Program-made: the position numbers and the translations under genes | Shown here: piece by piece, positions 1-11,880 of the stretch | Position numbering within the stretch: position 1 is the first letter of the stretch | How the letters are laid out: each line of letters opens with the position of its first letter | Notes under the pieces: model-generated | Told to the model about the DNA's origin: nothing | What the model saw: the letters and a program-made list of their open reading frames with translations, nothing else | Databases searched by the model: none | From: Calendula officinalis | Taxonomy: Eukaryota; Streptophyta; Magnoliopsida; Asterales; Asteraceae | Length of the DNA: 64,000 nt | Reading direction: 5' to 3' | NCBI GenBank assembly: GCA_963853835.1 | Contig: OY970823.1 | Coordinates: forward strand, 2,436,001 to 2,500,000

Positions 1-2
1 GA

Positions 3-83
3 AGAATGCTTAGTATGGACCGGGCCTCTAGACGTGTTAATTCGGGTACGCAAGATGGGATTGATGATCTTGAAAGACAATAA
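3..83 (+). CDS. possible C-terminal end of an upstream gene (partial)
   Basis: From base 3 one frame gives 26 sense codons (beginning RMLSMDRASRRV, ending DDLERQ) and a TAA at 81-83. The sequence then becomes AT-rich, like a 3' UTR. The composition (Arg, Asp, Ser, Gln) looks like real coding sequence, but the stretch is too short to name a family. It could also be a chance open frame. Confidence 0.3.
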   Translation, partial: RMLSMDRASRRVNSGTQDGIDDLERQ

Positions 84-807
84 AATGGTGATCGATATAA
101 AATTATTTTTCCTATGTATGTAGGAATATACATTTTCTTCAAATTTGTAATATTTTGTTAAATCTTTCTGTTAATATACGACAAACTACTAGAAATTTTG
201 GTTAATTATTATATTATTTTAGCAAGGGAGATTACTTGCAACGAATAATTTTTGGTTGTTTTGAGTCGACTTTAACCATGTGAACCATTGACTTTAACCA
301 TAGTTTATGGAACCGATTCATGTACTCTGCTGTAATCAAATGAGAGAAGTTGTTGCATACAAGAGCTTATAGAGTTGCTTGTGTGTAGGTTTTAGTAGTA
401 TTGTAAATTGTACTAAAGTTGAAGGACTTGAATGGTACATGATGCTTAGTTCTGCTGTAAAGAGGAAGCTTGAAGAACTGAAATGTAGCTGAGTAGAGTT
501 GAAGGGCTGAAGAGATGCATCATCCAAATTGAAGGGCTTAAATAATAATATAAACTTAAGTCGGTGAAGCCTAGTATTTAAAGAGTATTTGGTCCATACG
601 AATAACCAATTGCGTTTTAGCTAGTAATCCATAATGTTTGTCGTCCTTAACTATGGTTGGCAGAATGGGATGACATTTGAGTTAGATTATAAAGTGGCAA
701 TCTCTCTTCATTCAAAGGAGACCAGATTTCCGGTGGACCTTTGCTACTATCATGGTTGCTATGCGGTGGGAAATTAAATAGCGGTCAAGATTATCAGCGG
801 TTATAAT
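84..807. other. AT-rich non-coding stretch
   Basis: No convincing exon, RNA gene or transposon end seen. The first part could be the 3' UTR of the gene suggested at 3-83. Short repeated GAAGGGCTTGAA/GAAGGGCTGAA-like words occur at about 420-540, without a clear array. Ends at the target duplication of the next element. Confidence 0.4.
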
Positions 808-1261
808 CGGTGTTTTAAAAGCTGGGTTCGACCCGCCAGTTGTCCGACGGTCCGACCGGGAAATGAAAATATTCCGGGCCGAATCGACCGCTTTAAAGTC
901 CATTTATGAACCACTTCGAACCAGCGGGTTAACTGTGAACCCCGTCGGACCGTCCGATCAACCGTACTTTTAATTTTAATCTCATTTATTTAAAATTAAA
1001 GTGAATATTTTGTATTAATCTTTATATGTTTGAAGCTTATATGTTTTAAAGTTTAAAACATAAAGTTTCTAGTTGTATTTTAAGTGTTATGTCTCTTTTT
1101 CATTATAGATCACAAACTCAAAGTGTTCAATTTTGTTAGAATAATAGTTTTTGTAACTGATTTAACATGAATATCCAGTACTATTGTAATCCGGTTGAAC
1201 CGGTTCGACCATTTTTAGAGCACCGTTAGGTTCGATTCAAAATCCGGGTTTTAAAACATTT
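808..1261. mobile_element. hAT-like MITE with 8-bp target duplication
   Basis: The ends are inverted copies of each other around TGTTTTAAAA (811-820) and TTTTAAAACA (1249-1258), each continuing into a CCGG/GGTTCGA-type stretch. The 8-bp word GTTATAAT occurs just outside both ends (800-807 and 1262-1269), as expected for a hAT-type insertion. Interior has repeated GGTTCGA/CCGGTTCGACC words and no coding sequence. Confidence 0.6.
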
Positions 1262-1431
1262 GTTATAATGAGATAGCATATTTTAATATTGTTTATATAT
1301 AATTAAAATTATATTAATTAAAAGCATAATATAAAATTTATTTAGTACACTAATATAATAAAATGTTCTGTTAATAACAACCATGCATAAAAAGTAATAT
1401 GCAGTATTTCATTTTCCTATAATAAATAGTA

Positions 1432-1695
1432 CTCCCTCCGTCCCTTAATAAAGTTCCCATTTCACCTTCAAGTTTTGTCCCTAAATAAAGTTCCCATTTC
1501 TCAAACTTAAGGGACCCACTTAATATAATAATATTATTACCAATACTTTCACCACTAACTATCTCTTAAAACACTTTCTCTCTCCAATCAAAACTTATAT
1601 TTTATTCAAAAGTAATACCAAATACCCCACCACTAACCATCTCCTAAAATGTTGTGCCCAACACAAATGAGAATTTTATTTAGGGACGGAGGGAG
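1432..1695. mobile_element. Stowaway-type MITE (Tc1/mariner)
   Basis: Begins CTCCCTCCGTCCC and ends GGGACGGAGGGAG, the classic Stowaway terminal inverted repeat, flanked by a TA duplication (1430-1431 and 1696-1697). About 264 bp, AT-rich, non-coding. Confidence 0.9.
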
Positions 1696-1707
1696 TAATA
1701 TGTAAAG

Positions 1708-2013
1708 TAGGGATGAGCATTTGGACCGAAAAAACCAAACCGAACCGAAAACCAAATGGAAGCCGATAACATATTATTGGTTCGGTTTCAGTTTTGAAAA
1801 TTCATTGTTTTCAGTTCTAATGGTTAAGGTTTCGGTTCGATCTTCGGATAAGGAAGAGTATTTGGCCTAAAAAAGCCGAAACGTATCAAAACCAAACCGA
1901 ACCAAATCCGATAACATATTATCGGTTGGGTTTCAGTTTTGAAAATTCATTATTTTTTGTTTCGGTTCTATCAGTTTCGATTCAATTATGTTTTCTAACC
2001 AAGCTCACCCCTA
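1708..2013. mobile_element. degenerate hAT-like MITE (GGTTCGGTTTC-rich)
   Basis: Starts TAGGGATGAGCATTTGG and ends in the near inverse (AAGCTCACCCCTA). The interior repeats AACCGAACCGAAA/GGTTCGGTTTCAG words in both orientations, a layout common in eudicot non-autonomous elements. Flanking 8-mers agree only partly, so the exact ends are uncertain. Confidence 0.5.
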
Positions 2014-2326
2014 ATGGGAGTGTCGAACATTATTACGATTGACATACCATACTTCAACAAACTTGTTCCACAATAAATACATATAATCAAAGATACAATA
2101 ACTAAGTTTTAAGAGTAGGTTTGGGCTTGGAGACAAGACAATATGCAGATGGGCTTAAAAAGGTTTAATTTGCCAAAACATAAATAGTGCTAAAATAGCA
2201 CTATTTTCCTATTTTTCCGTTAAAACGCTAAAATAGTGCTAGAATAGTGAAAAAACAACTTTCATGGCTACGGCCTTTCTGCTTAAAACATAAATATTGA
2301 AAAGAAAAAACATAAACATACCATTG
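2014..2326. other. intergenic, nothing recognised
   Basis: AT-rich sequence between two MITEs. Short direct repeats of GCTAAAATAGTGCTA occur at about 2185-2250. No coding or RNA signal seen. Confidence 0.4.
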
Positions 2327-2334
2327 GCACCAAC

Positions 2335-2860
2335 TAGGGGTGTTTAAGAATCGAGCTTTTAACGAGCTACTCGAGTTCGACTCGTTTATATCGAGCTCGA
2401 GCCTATACTAATTCGATCTCGAGTCGAGCTCGAACATAAAACAATACTCGATTAATTTCACGAGTCGAGCCTAATAATTTAATACTCAACTCGGCTCGTT
2501 CGATAGCTTGTTCAGTCTCGAGTTGAACGAGCCATGCGATCTTAACGAGCAGATCCTAACGAGCTGAACAGGTGTTGTATACAAGAAATACAAGTTTTGA
2601 TGCAATACGTATAAGAATATACATATATTGTGTTAACGAGTAGAGTAATTAACGAGTTTTTCGAGTTTGTAAATTAGTTCATTTAAAAAATATGAAATTA
2701 TAAACGAGTATCGAGCTCGAACACTATATAAATATTCGAGCTCGAGCTCAATTTTTATAACTTATTCGAGCTCGAGCTCGAGCTCGAGCCGAGTAATTGG
2801 TAAACGAGCCGAGCCCAAATTTCCTGATATTCGACTCGACTCGAATCGTTAAGACCCCTA
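2335..2860. mobile_element. hAT-like MITE with GAGCTCGAG-rich interior
   Basis: Terminal inverted repeats TAGGGGTGTTTAAGAATCGAG (2335-2355) and its near inverse ending TTAAGACCCCTA (2849-2860). A perfect 8-bp target duplication GCACCAAC lies at 2327-2334 and 2861-2868. The interior is packed with CGAGCTCGAGC words on both strands, so transcripts could fold into a long hairpin. It lies about 160 bp beyond the stop codon of the neighbouring minus-strand gene and may include its 3' UTR or poly(A) region. A related element lies at about 30158-30565. Confidence 0.8.
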
Positions 2861-3017
2861 GCACCAACAATCATATAAAACAAAAGGATGCAGAGTAAAG
2901 TTAGTACATCAAAAGCATCATGGTAGCTTACATCTAATATATGCAGACACATACATATAATGAACATAACATAGTTTCTTTTCTTAACCATAACACCCAC
3001 ATTAAAATCATCAGCAT

Positions 3018-5588
3018 TCATTCCTCCTCCATTAAGTCTTCGCCACCTCCTTTTTCCTGACACAACTCAACCAGAATAAACCGTTAACATACACAAAATC
3101 ACACTAAAAAACCAACAGTTAATAAATTATATCAATCAATTTCTTATAGTGAATAAACTCAGTTAATTATTCAAATAAAAAGATTTGTTCAAACCTTTGC
3201 ATCAGCAGAAACACTTTCCACAGTAGCATCATCATCTTCCAAAACTTCATCCCGAGACTTTTTGTCATTTTCATCACCTGATTTCTGATTTTCTTCAATC
3301 TCAACATTTAACTCATCTTCATCAACTAATTCCTGTTTTTTTTCAAGTTCAGCATCTAACTCCTGATTCTCAGCTAATAATTCCTGAGTTTCTTTCCTTG
3401 CTGTAAATGACTCTTTTACCCTTCTCACTTCATTCTGAACAGAATCCAACTTATCAACCATCATTAAAACCTTTTCATGATGCATTTTAGAAAAATAACT
3501 AAACTGATCTTCAAGATTCTTAACCGCCATAACAAACTTCTCCTTATCCTCTTGTTCTTTTTGTAACCTTAATCTCTCTATTTCCCGTGTACTCAAAACC
3601 AACCCACCCGGGCCCACATCTTTATAAAGTGGCTCCTCTTTTACATTATAACGTTTTCTATAATTAGAAAATCTCAACCGAGTGTCATCTAACGACTTTT
3701 TATACCCTTTTAACAGATCCACCATTAGAAAAAGCTCGTGTTCTAACCGAAACACATGAGCATGCTTTTTTGCCAGCTCATCATCTTTTGATTTTATAAT
3801 CACTTGCATGTAATTATTGCGTTCTTGCAGATCGTGCATTGCTAATTGCTGATCATACTGTGTGTTTTCATAACTTTGTTCTTTTGAATCACAAATCATT
3901 TTAACTTTTTGCATTAATTGATGCATTTGATCCATGCATGACGCGATATCATCATTCGGTTTCTGATCAAGATGATGCAATTCTTGTTCTTCGGGCTCCA
4001 TTACTCTTTTACCACCATTGAAAAAAGATGGCCCGCCATGAGACATAAACGAGCCGTCTCGTGACCCGAATAAATCCATTGAAGAAATCCCATGAGAATT
4101 GAAATTATTATTATTATTATTATGAGATGCTTCAACTCCTTGAAGAAAGTCGTCAGTTAAACCGTCTCGATCTAATGAATCATCATTTGCTTCCATATCA
4201 AATCCTTCTTCATCCACTTGTTCATCTTCAATTTCTTCAACCTTATTTTCTTCAAAATTATTCAAATCACTACTTTGACAACGTTGCAGATAATGATCAC
4301 CCGACATGTTTTTCCCATTTAATTCCCAGTTTTCTTGTTCATCAATCTCACTTTCCACCTTGAATTCTTCAGTATCCATCATAATCTCATCATCTTTAAC
4401 CTCTTCATCAACTATTTCCTCAACCGCTGGCCCTAAATTCAACTCAATATCGTGTTCTTGAACCACGCAAATTTCCTCTCTTTTTTCATCATTTTCTTTA
4501 ATATCTTCTTTCAATTCGGTTTCCTCTTTTTCTTCTTTCAATTCTGTTTCCTCTTTGCTTTCTGTCTCTTCTTTATCTTCATCAGCTTTCACAATTTCTT
4601 CAGCATCATCAGCAACCATATCATCAGCATCATTTTCCACAAAAAGCTCCTCACGTTGCGACTTGATTAAGTGCTGCAAATGGGATGCATAGTAGCAGTC
4701 AACAAGTTTATCTCCTTGAGTCAACTCTTTCTCAACCTTGTACCAAATCAAACTAGCAGAATCCATTTTTTCTGGATGCCCATCTCTAATACACCTTATC
4801 CAATTCAAAATTTCTGTTGGCATAATCCAGGATTCATCATGCAAAAGCATCCAATTGACTACAAAATCCTCAATGAATCCAATTGCTTCATCAGAAAACA
4901 CCTCAGAATCCAAATCAACCTCTTCCACACTACTGCTCCCCTTATCTTGTTTTGTAGCAGGTAGCTTTAAAGCCCTAGCAAATTCAGGCCTATTCACATT
5001 GATTCTGAAATCATTCACGTAGCTACATCGCTTCTTTGAGTCATAATTCACAATCAATTGAACAATAAGATCAGTTCGGATGTTACGATCAAACTCAATT
5101 TTGCTAAAATCATATAACCCTAAACGCTTTAGAACATCCGCATGCTTATCGAGATCTAGTTTCTTCGTAGGTATGAAAGGAATAGGGTTTAGAATATCTA
5201 TTAGGTTTTTAGCTTTAATCATTGAGCACTTACGTTTACGTGGGTTACCTTTGGCGGTTTTCTTGCGCTTGTTGAATCGCCGTTGGGGGTTACTTGGTGA
5301 CGTAACTGGTGGCGGAGGTTGATCGTCATCATCAACGATCAAAAGCGGGTCTTCGGTTTTGTCTGATTGTTGAGAATTTTGATCGTTGAGGGACAACTGG
5401 CTAGGGTTTGGGAGATTTTGGGGTCCTAGGGTTTCAGAATCTTGTACGGCTTCTTGTGATTCAATAGGGTTTGGATCTTGGCTTTGTGAAGGTTGTTCGT
5501 CGTCGTCGGCACGTTGTTGCGGTTGAGAATGGGAGGGACTGGAAGTAGCAGCCATTGCGACAACCTCTACAACTGGAGCTGATGCCAT
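3018..5588 (-). CDS. uncharacterised acidic coiled-coil protein, ~810 aa, two exons
   Basis: Exon 1 is 5588-3195, the intron 3194-3057 (138 bp, GT...AG), and exon 2 3056-3018, which encodes only EKGGGEDLMEEE and a stop. Reading through the donor instead would add one residue and stop. The ATG at 5588 (AAAATGGC context) is preferred; the frame is open 15 codons further upstream but only from a TTG. Layout: Gln/Ser/Pro-rich N-terminus (1-100), basic NLS-like patch (about 103-120, RRFNKRKK then NPRKRK), a globular segment (about 127-310, containing LNPIPFIPTKKLDLDKHADVL), a very Glu/Asp/Lys-rich stretch (about 320-500), and predicted coiled coil (about 560-795). I do not recognise a named family. 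The arrangement suggests a nuclear scaffold-like protein, which is inference. No membrane segment or signal peptide. A copia LTR lies 109 bp upstream in the same orientation. Confidence 0.85.
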
Positions 5589-5697
5589 TTTTGCTTTTGT
5601 CTTGAATTTCTTTTTCAATTTTTCATGAAGCAAAGGAAGAAACTGAGTGAAGCTATCGAAGGAACACGCCTAATAAATCGGTTTTTAATTAGAAAAA
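5589..5697 (-). promoter_or_regulatory. short leader between gene 1 and a copia 3' LTR
   Basis: Only 109 bp separate the chosen ATG of the 3018-5588 gene from the 3' LTR of copia element A, which lies upstream and points the same way. This stretch must hold at least part of the 5' UTR. Any further native promoter would now lie beyond 18784. The LTR itself could supply promoter signals. Confidence 0.5.
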
Positions 5698-6001
5698 TGT
5701 TATAAATTAACTTTTATTAAGGTCCTATTAGCACTTAATCAAAATATTTGAAGATTATAAAAAAGAATAAGAACAAGATGGATAGAATGTTTTTGATCAC
5801 TTATGAAAGTGTATTCTTAGGTGCATTTGATCTCTACATTTGATGTAGTATTTATACTACACAATTTACCTATCAACCCATACATGGTAATAATACAAAG
5901 ATAAGAACTTGGTAAATCAGTAATGAGATTGGACATGAACATTGGCTAATTGTCCATCCACTTGTTTAGCTTCACTATTGAAGATCTTGGATATTATAAC
6001 A
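5698..6001 (-). repeat. 3' LTR of copia A with adjacent polypurine tract
   Basis: 304 bp, TG...CA ends on the minus strand. Next to it at 6002-6012 the minus strand reads CCAAGGGGGAG, a polypurine tract, which marks this as the 3' LTR. Its downstream neighbour is the start of the 3018-5588 gene. Confidence 0.92.
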
Positions 6002-6224
6002 CTCCCCCTTGGATGACAATTATTCAAACTAGAGTTCAACTTTAAAGTATTGCCTCGTTAAAAACCTTTGCTAAAGAAAACCCAGTGGGAAAAAAAACTT
6101 TAGCGAAGGGAAAAAGAGTGCAGTGTATAGTTGACTCCCCTCATGTAAACATCTATCACATCTGATGAACATGTCGCATTCCAATACTGTGAACATGTTT
6201 TCTGAACATTGCAGCAGGGAGTGA

Positions 6225-7520
6225 CTATGTGAAAAAATCTGCTAAGTTATTACTAGATTTGACGTATTTCATTTCGATTTGCTTATCCTTTATCAAGTCT
6301 TGAGTGTATGAGAAAAATCTTGGGGGTATATGCTTTGTTCTGTCAGTCTTTATATACCCTTCTTTCATCTGTATAACGCAAGCTGCATTGTCTTCATGAA
6401 TCACAGTTGGATTTTTCTCCCCCTCTAGTCCACACGAAATCAAAATGAGTTTTGTCATCGATCTTAGCCACACACACACTCTCTGTTGGCTTCATGTAGT
6501 GCGATGACTTCGGCATAATTTGACGATGTCGCGACAAGTGTTTGCTTTTGGGAACGCCATGAAATAGCAGTGCCTCCACTCATGAAAACATATCCAGTTT
6601 GAGATCTAGCTTTATGAGGATCAGATAGATAACCTGCATCTGTATAACCGACTAACTCTTGTTTTGAATCATTAGAATAAAATAGACCTAAATCAACAGT
6701 TCCTCGAAGGTATCGAAAAATATGTTTGATACCATTCCAATGTCTTTTTGTAGGAGCTGAACTAAATCTTGCTAACAATTTAACTGCAAAAGAAATGTCG
6801 GGTCTAGTACAGTTAGTAAATACATTAAAGCTCCAATTGCACTGAGATATGGTACTTCTTGACCAAGAATCTCTTCATTTTCTTCACTAAAGGGATCATT
6901 ATCAACGTTTAGTGATCGAACGACCATTGGAGTGCTTAATGAATTCACGCGCCTTGTCCATATTGAAACGTTTCAAAATCTTTTATGTATAATTTGATTG
7001 ATGGACAAGTATTCCATTATTCATATGCTCAATTTGTAAACCAAGACAATATTTGGTTTTTCCAAGGTCTTTCATTTCAAAATTTTTCTTTTAAAGTACA
7101 GTTGTTTCATGAATTTCCTTATGTGCCCCGATAAGGTTCAAGTCATCAACATAGACGGCTATGATTACAAATCCGGATGTTGTTTTTTTAATAAAAACAC
7201 ATGGGCAAATATATTATTGGTATAACCTTTACTTATTAAGTAATCACTTAAACGTTTATACCACATGCGTCCAGATTGCTTCAACCCATACAAGGATCGT
7301 TGCAACTTTGTTGAATACATTTCCTTGGGTTTTTCACTTAATGTTTTTGGCATTTTAAATCCTTCAGGAACTTTCATGTAAATATCACTATCAAGTGATC
7401 CATACAAATAAGCTGTGACAACATCCATTAGACGCATTTCTAAATTTTTGGAAACTACCAGGCTAATTAGATATCTAAACGTTATTGCATCCATAACCGG
7501 GGAATATGTTTCTTCATAAT
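6225..7520 (-). pseudogene. copia A RT (C-terminal part) and RNase H, broken
   Basis: Minus-strand pieces match copia pol: YEETYSPV (near 7500) leads into MDAITFRYLISLVV, then SLYGLKQSGRMWYKRL (RT), then GYTDAGYLSDPHKARSQTGYVF and EDNAACVIQM (RNase H). At least three frame changes occur (around 6480, 6790 and 7160). The Y-x-D-D region falls in the degraded part at about 7130-7170. The start of RT is cut off by the LTR nest beginning at 7521. Not functional. Confidence 0.85.
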
Positions 7521-8130
7521 TGTAACGACCCGAATTTTTGTGGTAAATAAATTATGAAAAAATATGATAAATAAGGATAAATCATTTAAAGAGTGTGGGA
7601 ATTGGTTTCGTGTCATTTGGACATCGTATGAGAAAGTTATGGACGAAACTGTGTCGAAAAAGGCAACAAAAACTGTAGGCCAAAGTTCACGCCTCGAACT
7701 AAAGTTCACGAACGTGAACTTTGACCAGAGATGTCGGGTTTTTGATTCTAGGAAGTTCACGACGAGTTCACGATGAGTTTACGGCGTGAACTTTGCTGAA
7801 ACTGAATAAAATCGGGATTTCAGCCATTTATGCTCATTCTTCATCCCAACTCTCTCTCTCTCTAGAACCTTATACATATCTTGAGTGGAAAAAGTCGTTT
7901 GGAGCTGATTTTGGGGTCCAAATCAAGTGATTTTGCTTCCATTGTTGAAGATCAAGGTAAATCTTCACTCCTTTGTAGTTGTAGCTTTAGATCTATGGAT
8001 CTTGAGGCTTGGGTTTGAAACCCTAGTTCTTGGGGTTATGGGTTATGGTGAAATAAATGATGTATACACTTAATAGACGGTGTTTTAACAAGGGAATCAA
8101 GTGTATGGTTAAGATTTGTATGAATCTTAA

Positions 8131-9855
8131 TGTAACGACCCGAAATTTGTAAATAAATAAATTGTATAAAAATATGATAAATAAGGATAAATCATTTAAA
8201 GAGCGTAGGAATTGGTTTCGTGTCGTTTGGAGACCGTATGAGAAAGTTATGGACGAAACCGGGTCGAGACCTAGACCGAAAAGTGCAGCCCTGCTGTACA
8301 TGGGAAGTTCACAGCGTGAACTTTAGTTCACGATCGTGAACTCCCTACAGGGATTATGGTATCTGGAAAATCGAAGTTCACGCCTAGGTAACGACCGTGA
8401 AGAAGTTCACGATTCGCATAGTTAGCGACGCGAACTTTGTTCGCGCCGTGAACTCTGGTCGACAGCATTAAAGTCGGGTTTTGGCTCATTTAATGCATTT
8501 CCAAAACCCTAGTTTTCTCCTTGGCGATTTTGGAGTGCAAGAGCTGATTTGTGTTGATTTGTTCATCAAAGCTTGATAGATTTCACTCCCAAGTGAAGAT
8601 TAAAGGTATACCTTCACTCCTTGATCTTTGTAGCTTTAGATCCATGTATTTTGATGGTTGGGTTTGAAACCCTTGTTATTGGGGGTTATGGTTTATGGTA
8701 AATAAATGATGTATACACTTAATAGATGGTATATTAACAAAGGAAACAAGTGTATGATTATGATTTGTAAGAATCATAAGGGTTGGTTAAACCTAGGGTT
8801 TGGTAAATCACCATAATTGGGGGAAAGTGTTAGTTGATGGTATCTAGTGATTAATGGATACATTATTAGTAGTATGTGATGTTGAACATGGTATGATTGT
8901 TGAATTAGGCTTCCGGTGAAGTCTTGGAGTTTGACCGAATTGTTGGAACAAGGAAACCGACGGAAAGAATACGGTTGGAGCATTATATTGCTAAGGTGAG
9001 TACGTGTGGACTTTATTGAGTACATAGCCGTGAAATTGTCTTTAATTACATATGTCGAGTCTATTGTTAATTATGTAGAAAATTAGTGTATAGAGTTAGT
9101 AATATATTGTTGAATATAGTTAACTAGCTTGTTGATGATGAACGTGATAGCCAAGGGCTTTGTTTGACATAACCATTGAGTTATGGTAAGGATGAGACGT
9201 TGTGATGACGCGGGGATCCCCGGTCATGAGGATATGGAATGGGGAGCATTTGGGCGGATCCCCATCGGCCCATTCCATGATAGTAGTCTTGCTAACTGGA
9301 AGTAGTCCGGCGAGTAAGGCAGGTATAGGTAGATTGGGCGATTCCCTCTTGCCTTTACCTTGAAGCTTGTTAATGCGGGGGATCCCCGGTTAATGAGTTA
9401 ATGTGGTTCTAGTTAGTTTGGGGGCAACCCGATAACTAGATATGTTTGCTAGGAAAGCAAGGATTTAGAATCACAATAGGGTGACTAGATAGATGGACGA
9501 ATTACTTGTATGTTCGTTGCATGTCCTATGATTATTATTATTAGCGGGTCTAAACCCATGTAGCTCACGAGACGTTTTTGTCTCACGTACTCCTTGTTTG
9601 TTTTGCTATGTACTCAGGTTCAGGATCGAAGGTTTAGGTACGCATGGATAGAGATGCGGGGCCTAGAGTAGAAGAACTTTAGATTGGATTTATGCTTAGC
9701 TTTGGTTTTGAGATATTTTGTAACACTGGAACTTTATACTCTGATTTCATACCAAAGGTTTTTGTAAATCAATATTTTGGAATAGTTCTTCTATTTATGA
9801 AAAAAAATGATATATATTTGGGCAAATGTTTTGTATTAAAATTTGAGGTGTTACA
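8131..9855 (+). mobile_element. solo LTR nested inside the 7521 LTR
   Basis: 1725 bp, TGTAACGACCCG...GAGGTGTTACA, with exact target duplication CTTAA (8126-8130 and 9856-9860). Its first 600 bp align with the host LTR, so it is a relative inserted into its own kind. Carries a perfect 18-bp palindrome AGTTCACGATCGTGAACT (8325-8342), a TATA-like GCATTAAAGTCGGG (about 8465) and repeated GCGGGGATCCCCGGT words (about 9220-9390). No coding region, so it is the product of LTR-LTR recombination. Confidence 0.9.
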
Positions 9856-10739
9856 CTTAAGGGTTGGTTAAACCTACGGTTTGGTAAATCACCATAATTA
9901 GGGGAAATGTGTTAGTAAGTGTTATCTAGATATAGATGGACACATTGGTAGTAGTATGTGATGTTGATCATCTTGTGCTTATTGTATTAGGCATTTGGTG
10001 AGGTCTTGGAAGGTTGACCGAATTGTGAAGCAAGGATATTGGCGTAAAGAATACGGTTGGAGCATTTTATTGCTAAGGTGCGTACATGAGACTTTTAAAC
10101 TGAGTACATAGAGAATAGTTTTGAAAATGCATATGATATTTTATCGGTCTTTATTAATAAATATTTTGATAAAGATAGTGATTGAAAATGTATGAAAGTA
10201 TGTAGAATGTGCTACCAGAATATGTCTAATATGATTGATGAATTTGAAGGAAAATACGATAAATCAAAGTAATTATGGAATCTATGTTAATGAACCATAA
10301 TAATGAAGTAATTGATTAAAAGTATGTATAATGAGCCTTTATTATAGATATGTATTAGTAAAGCAACTGTGAATGATTTTATAGTGATAAATATCTATTG
10401 GTAAGATTTACTTATAAAAGTAAAGAACGCATATATATGAAAATGAATATGATAAGACTAATAATAATTGTGTATTATAGTCAACCAAGAGATAAAAGTA
10501 TTATGATATTGATAAAATAAGAAACGTATCTTATAAAGTGAGTAGATATGGACCTCCCAGGGTTCATAGATGTGGATATAGATGTGGGTTGCTTATGATC
10601 GAGTCCATGGGACTATACAGGTACGTTCACACTATGTTGAACTAGTTATATATAGTTATTATTAGATAACTAACTTGTTTGATGATTGATGTGATAGCCG
10701 AGAGCTAGATTGACATAACTGTTGAGTTACAGTAAGAAC

Positions 10740-11010
10740 GAGATGATGTGATGCTCAATTAGTTCGGGGGCAACCCGATAACTACACATGGTGATGTTTC
10801 TAGCTAGTTCGGGGGCAACCCGATAGTTAGATATGTTTGTGCTTCTAGTTAGTTCGGGGGCAACCCGATAACTAGATATGTTTGTGCTTCTAGCTAGTTC
10901 GGGGGCAACCCGATAGTTGGATATGATGGTGCTTCTAGCTAGTTCGGGGGCAACCCGATAGTTAGGCACGATAGTGTGGCTAGTTAGTTCGGGGGCAACC
11001 TGATAACTAG
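10740..11010 (+). repeat. tandem repeat of ~56 bp in an LTR
   Basis: Six imperfect copies of a unit containing AGTTCGGGGGCAACCCGATA, separated by TAGATATGTTTGTGCTTCT-type spacers. An open frame through it on the minus strand (repeating YRVAPEL) comes from the repeat and is not a gene. Confidence 0.85.
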
Positions 11011-11635
11011 ATATGTTTGCTAGGGAAGCAAGAATTTTAGAGTCGCAATAGGGTGATTAGACGGAATTGATGTAGTGTATATATATGTTTATATATATAT
11101 TTATGAAACTATTATTATTATTATTTGGGTCTAAAACCCGTGTATCTCACGAGACTATTTTGTCTCACGTACTACGTTTGTTTTGTGGCTATGTACTCAG
11201 GTACAGGTTGAAGTGATAGAAGGTTGCATTAGAAGTGGCCTAGAGATGTTTAGCTCGGGAGCTCATAGGTAGATCCCGTTTGCCTATGGTTTGATATACT
11301 TGGTGACACCGTATTTGTGTTGTATGTTTTAATTGTTAACATTTTGAGATTATTCACTCAGCTTCCCAGCTGACCCAAACTTTCCCCACATTGTTTCAGG
11401 TATCAGCAAAGAAAAGGAGAAGGTGGACGGTTGACCGCTGTATCTTTTCAGTACTGATGTGGACAACACTTAATATTTTAAAACACTTTATTTTATTTAA
11501 ACTATTTCCGCATTAAATACATTTTTAAATGAAAATATAATTATTGAGATTTAAATATTTAAGTTATTGGGACCTTTTTATTTAAAATCTTGTATTCAAA
11601 TTTTTTTTTTATTTTGTAAAATTTTGGGTGTTACA

Positions 11636-11880
11636 TAATTATCATATGCCATTAATATTGGTCCTAAAATAACGAATCAGTACTAATGAATCAGCACTAA
11701 TTGATCAGCACTAACCGAATCAGCACTAACGGGATCTAACGGGATCAGCACAAACTGATCAGCACTAACGGGGTCAGAACTAACTGATCAGCACTAACGG
11801 GGTCAGAACTAACTGATCAGCACTAACTGATCATCACTAACGGAGTCAGCACTAACGGGGTCAGCACTAAACACTTTCAA
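11636..11880. repeat. minisatellite with GATCAGCACTAAC units
   Basis: About 14 degenerate copies of a 13-20-bp unit built on (G)ATCAGCACTAAC, often alternating with GGGGTCAG. It lies directly next to the GTTACA end of the 7521 LTR. Non-coding. Confidence 0.75.

Larger units (their letters stand above)
7521..11635 (+). mobile_element. large gypsy-type solo LTR, split by a nested LTR
   Basis: Starts TGTAACGACCCG and ends GGGTGTTACA (perfect TGTAAC/GTTACA ends). The two pieces, 7521-8130 and 9861-11635 (about 2.4 kb together), surround another LTR. Contains inverted pairs of GTTCACG (7690-7790), a TATA-like AATAAAATCGGG at about 7806, and a 56-bp tandem array near 10740-11010. The last 300 bp closely resemble 62930-63238, so the two LTRs are relatives. 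No internal gag-pol lies beside it. The flanks share TAAT but a clean 5-bp duplication is not obvious. Inserted in the RT of copia A. Confidence 0.7.

Noticed and set aside
2755..3063. 102-codon minus-strand frame downstream of gene 1, partly hydrophobic
   Set aside because: Its frame does not follow the phase of gene 1 splicing, and its last third is read from the hAT-like MITE at 2335-2860. The phase-correct last exon is only 3056-3018.
10727..10969. Minus-strand frame with repeating YRVAPELARST motif
   Set aside because: Produced by the 56-bp tandem repeat inside an LTR; unit length close to a multiple of three keeps it open. No start context or homology.
10740..11010. Regularly spaced repeats resembling a CRISPR array
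   Set aside because: Spacers are near-identical and degenerate, the DNA is nuclear plant LTR, and no cas genes exist. The same applies to the 27690-28372 array.
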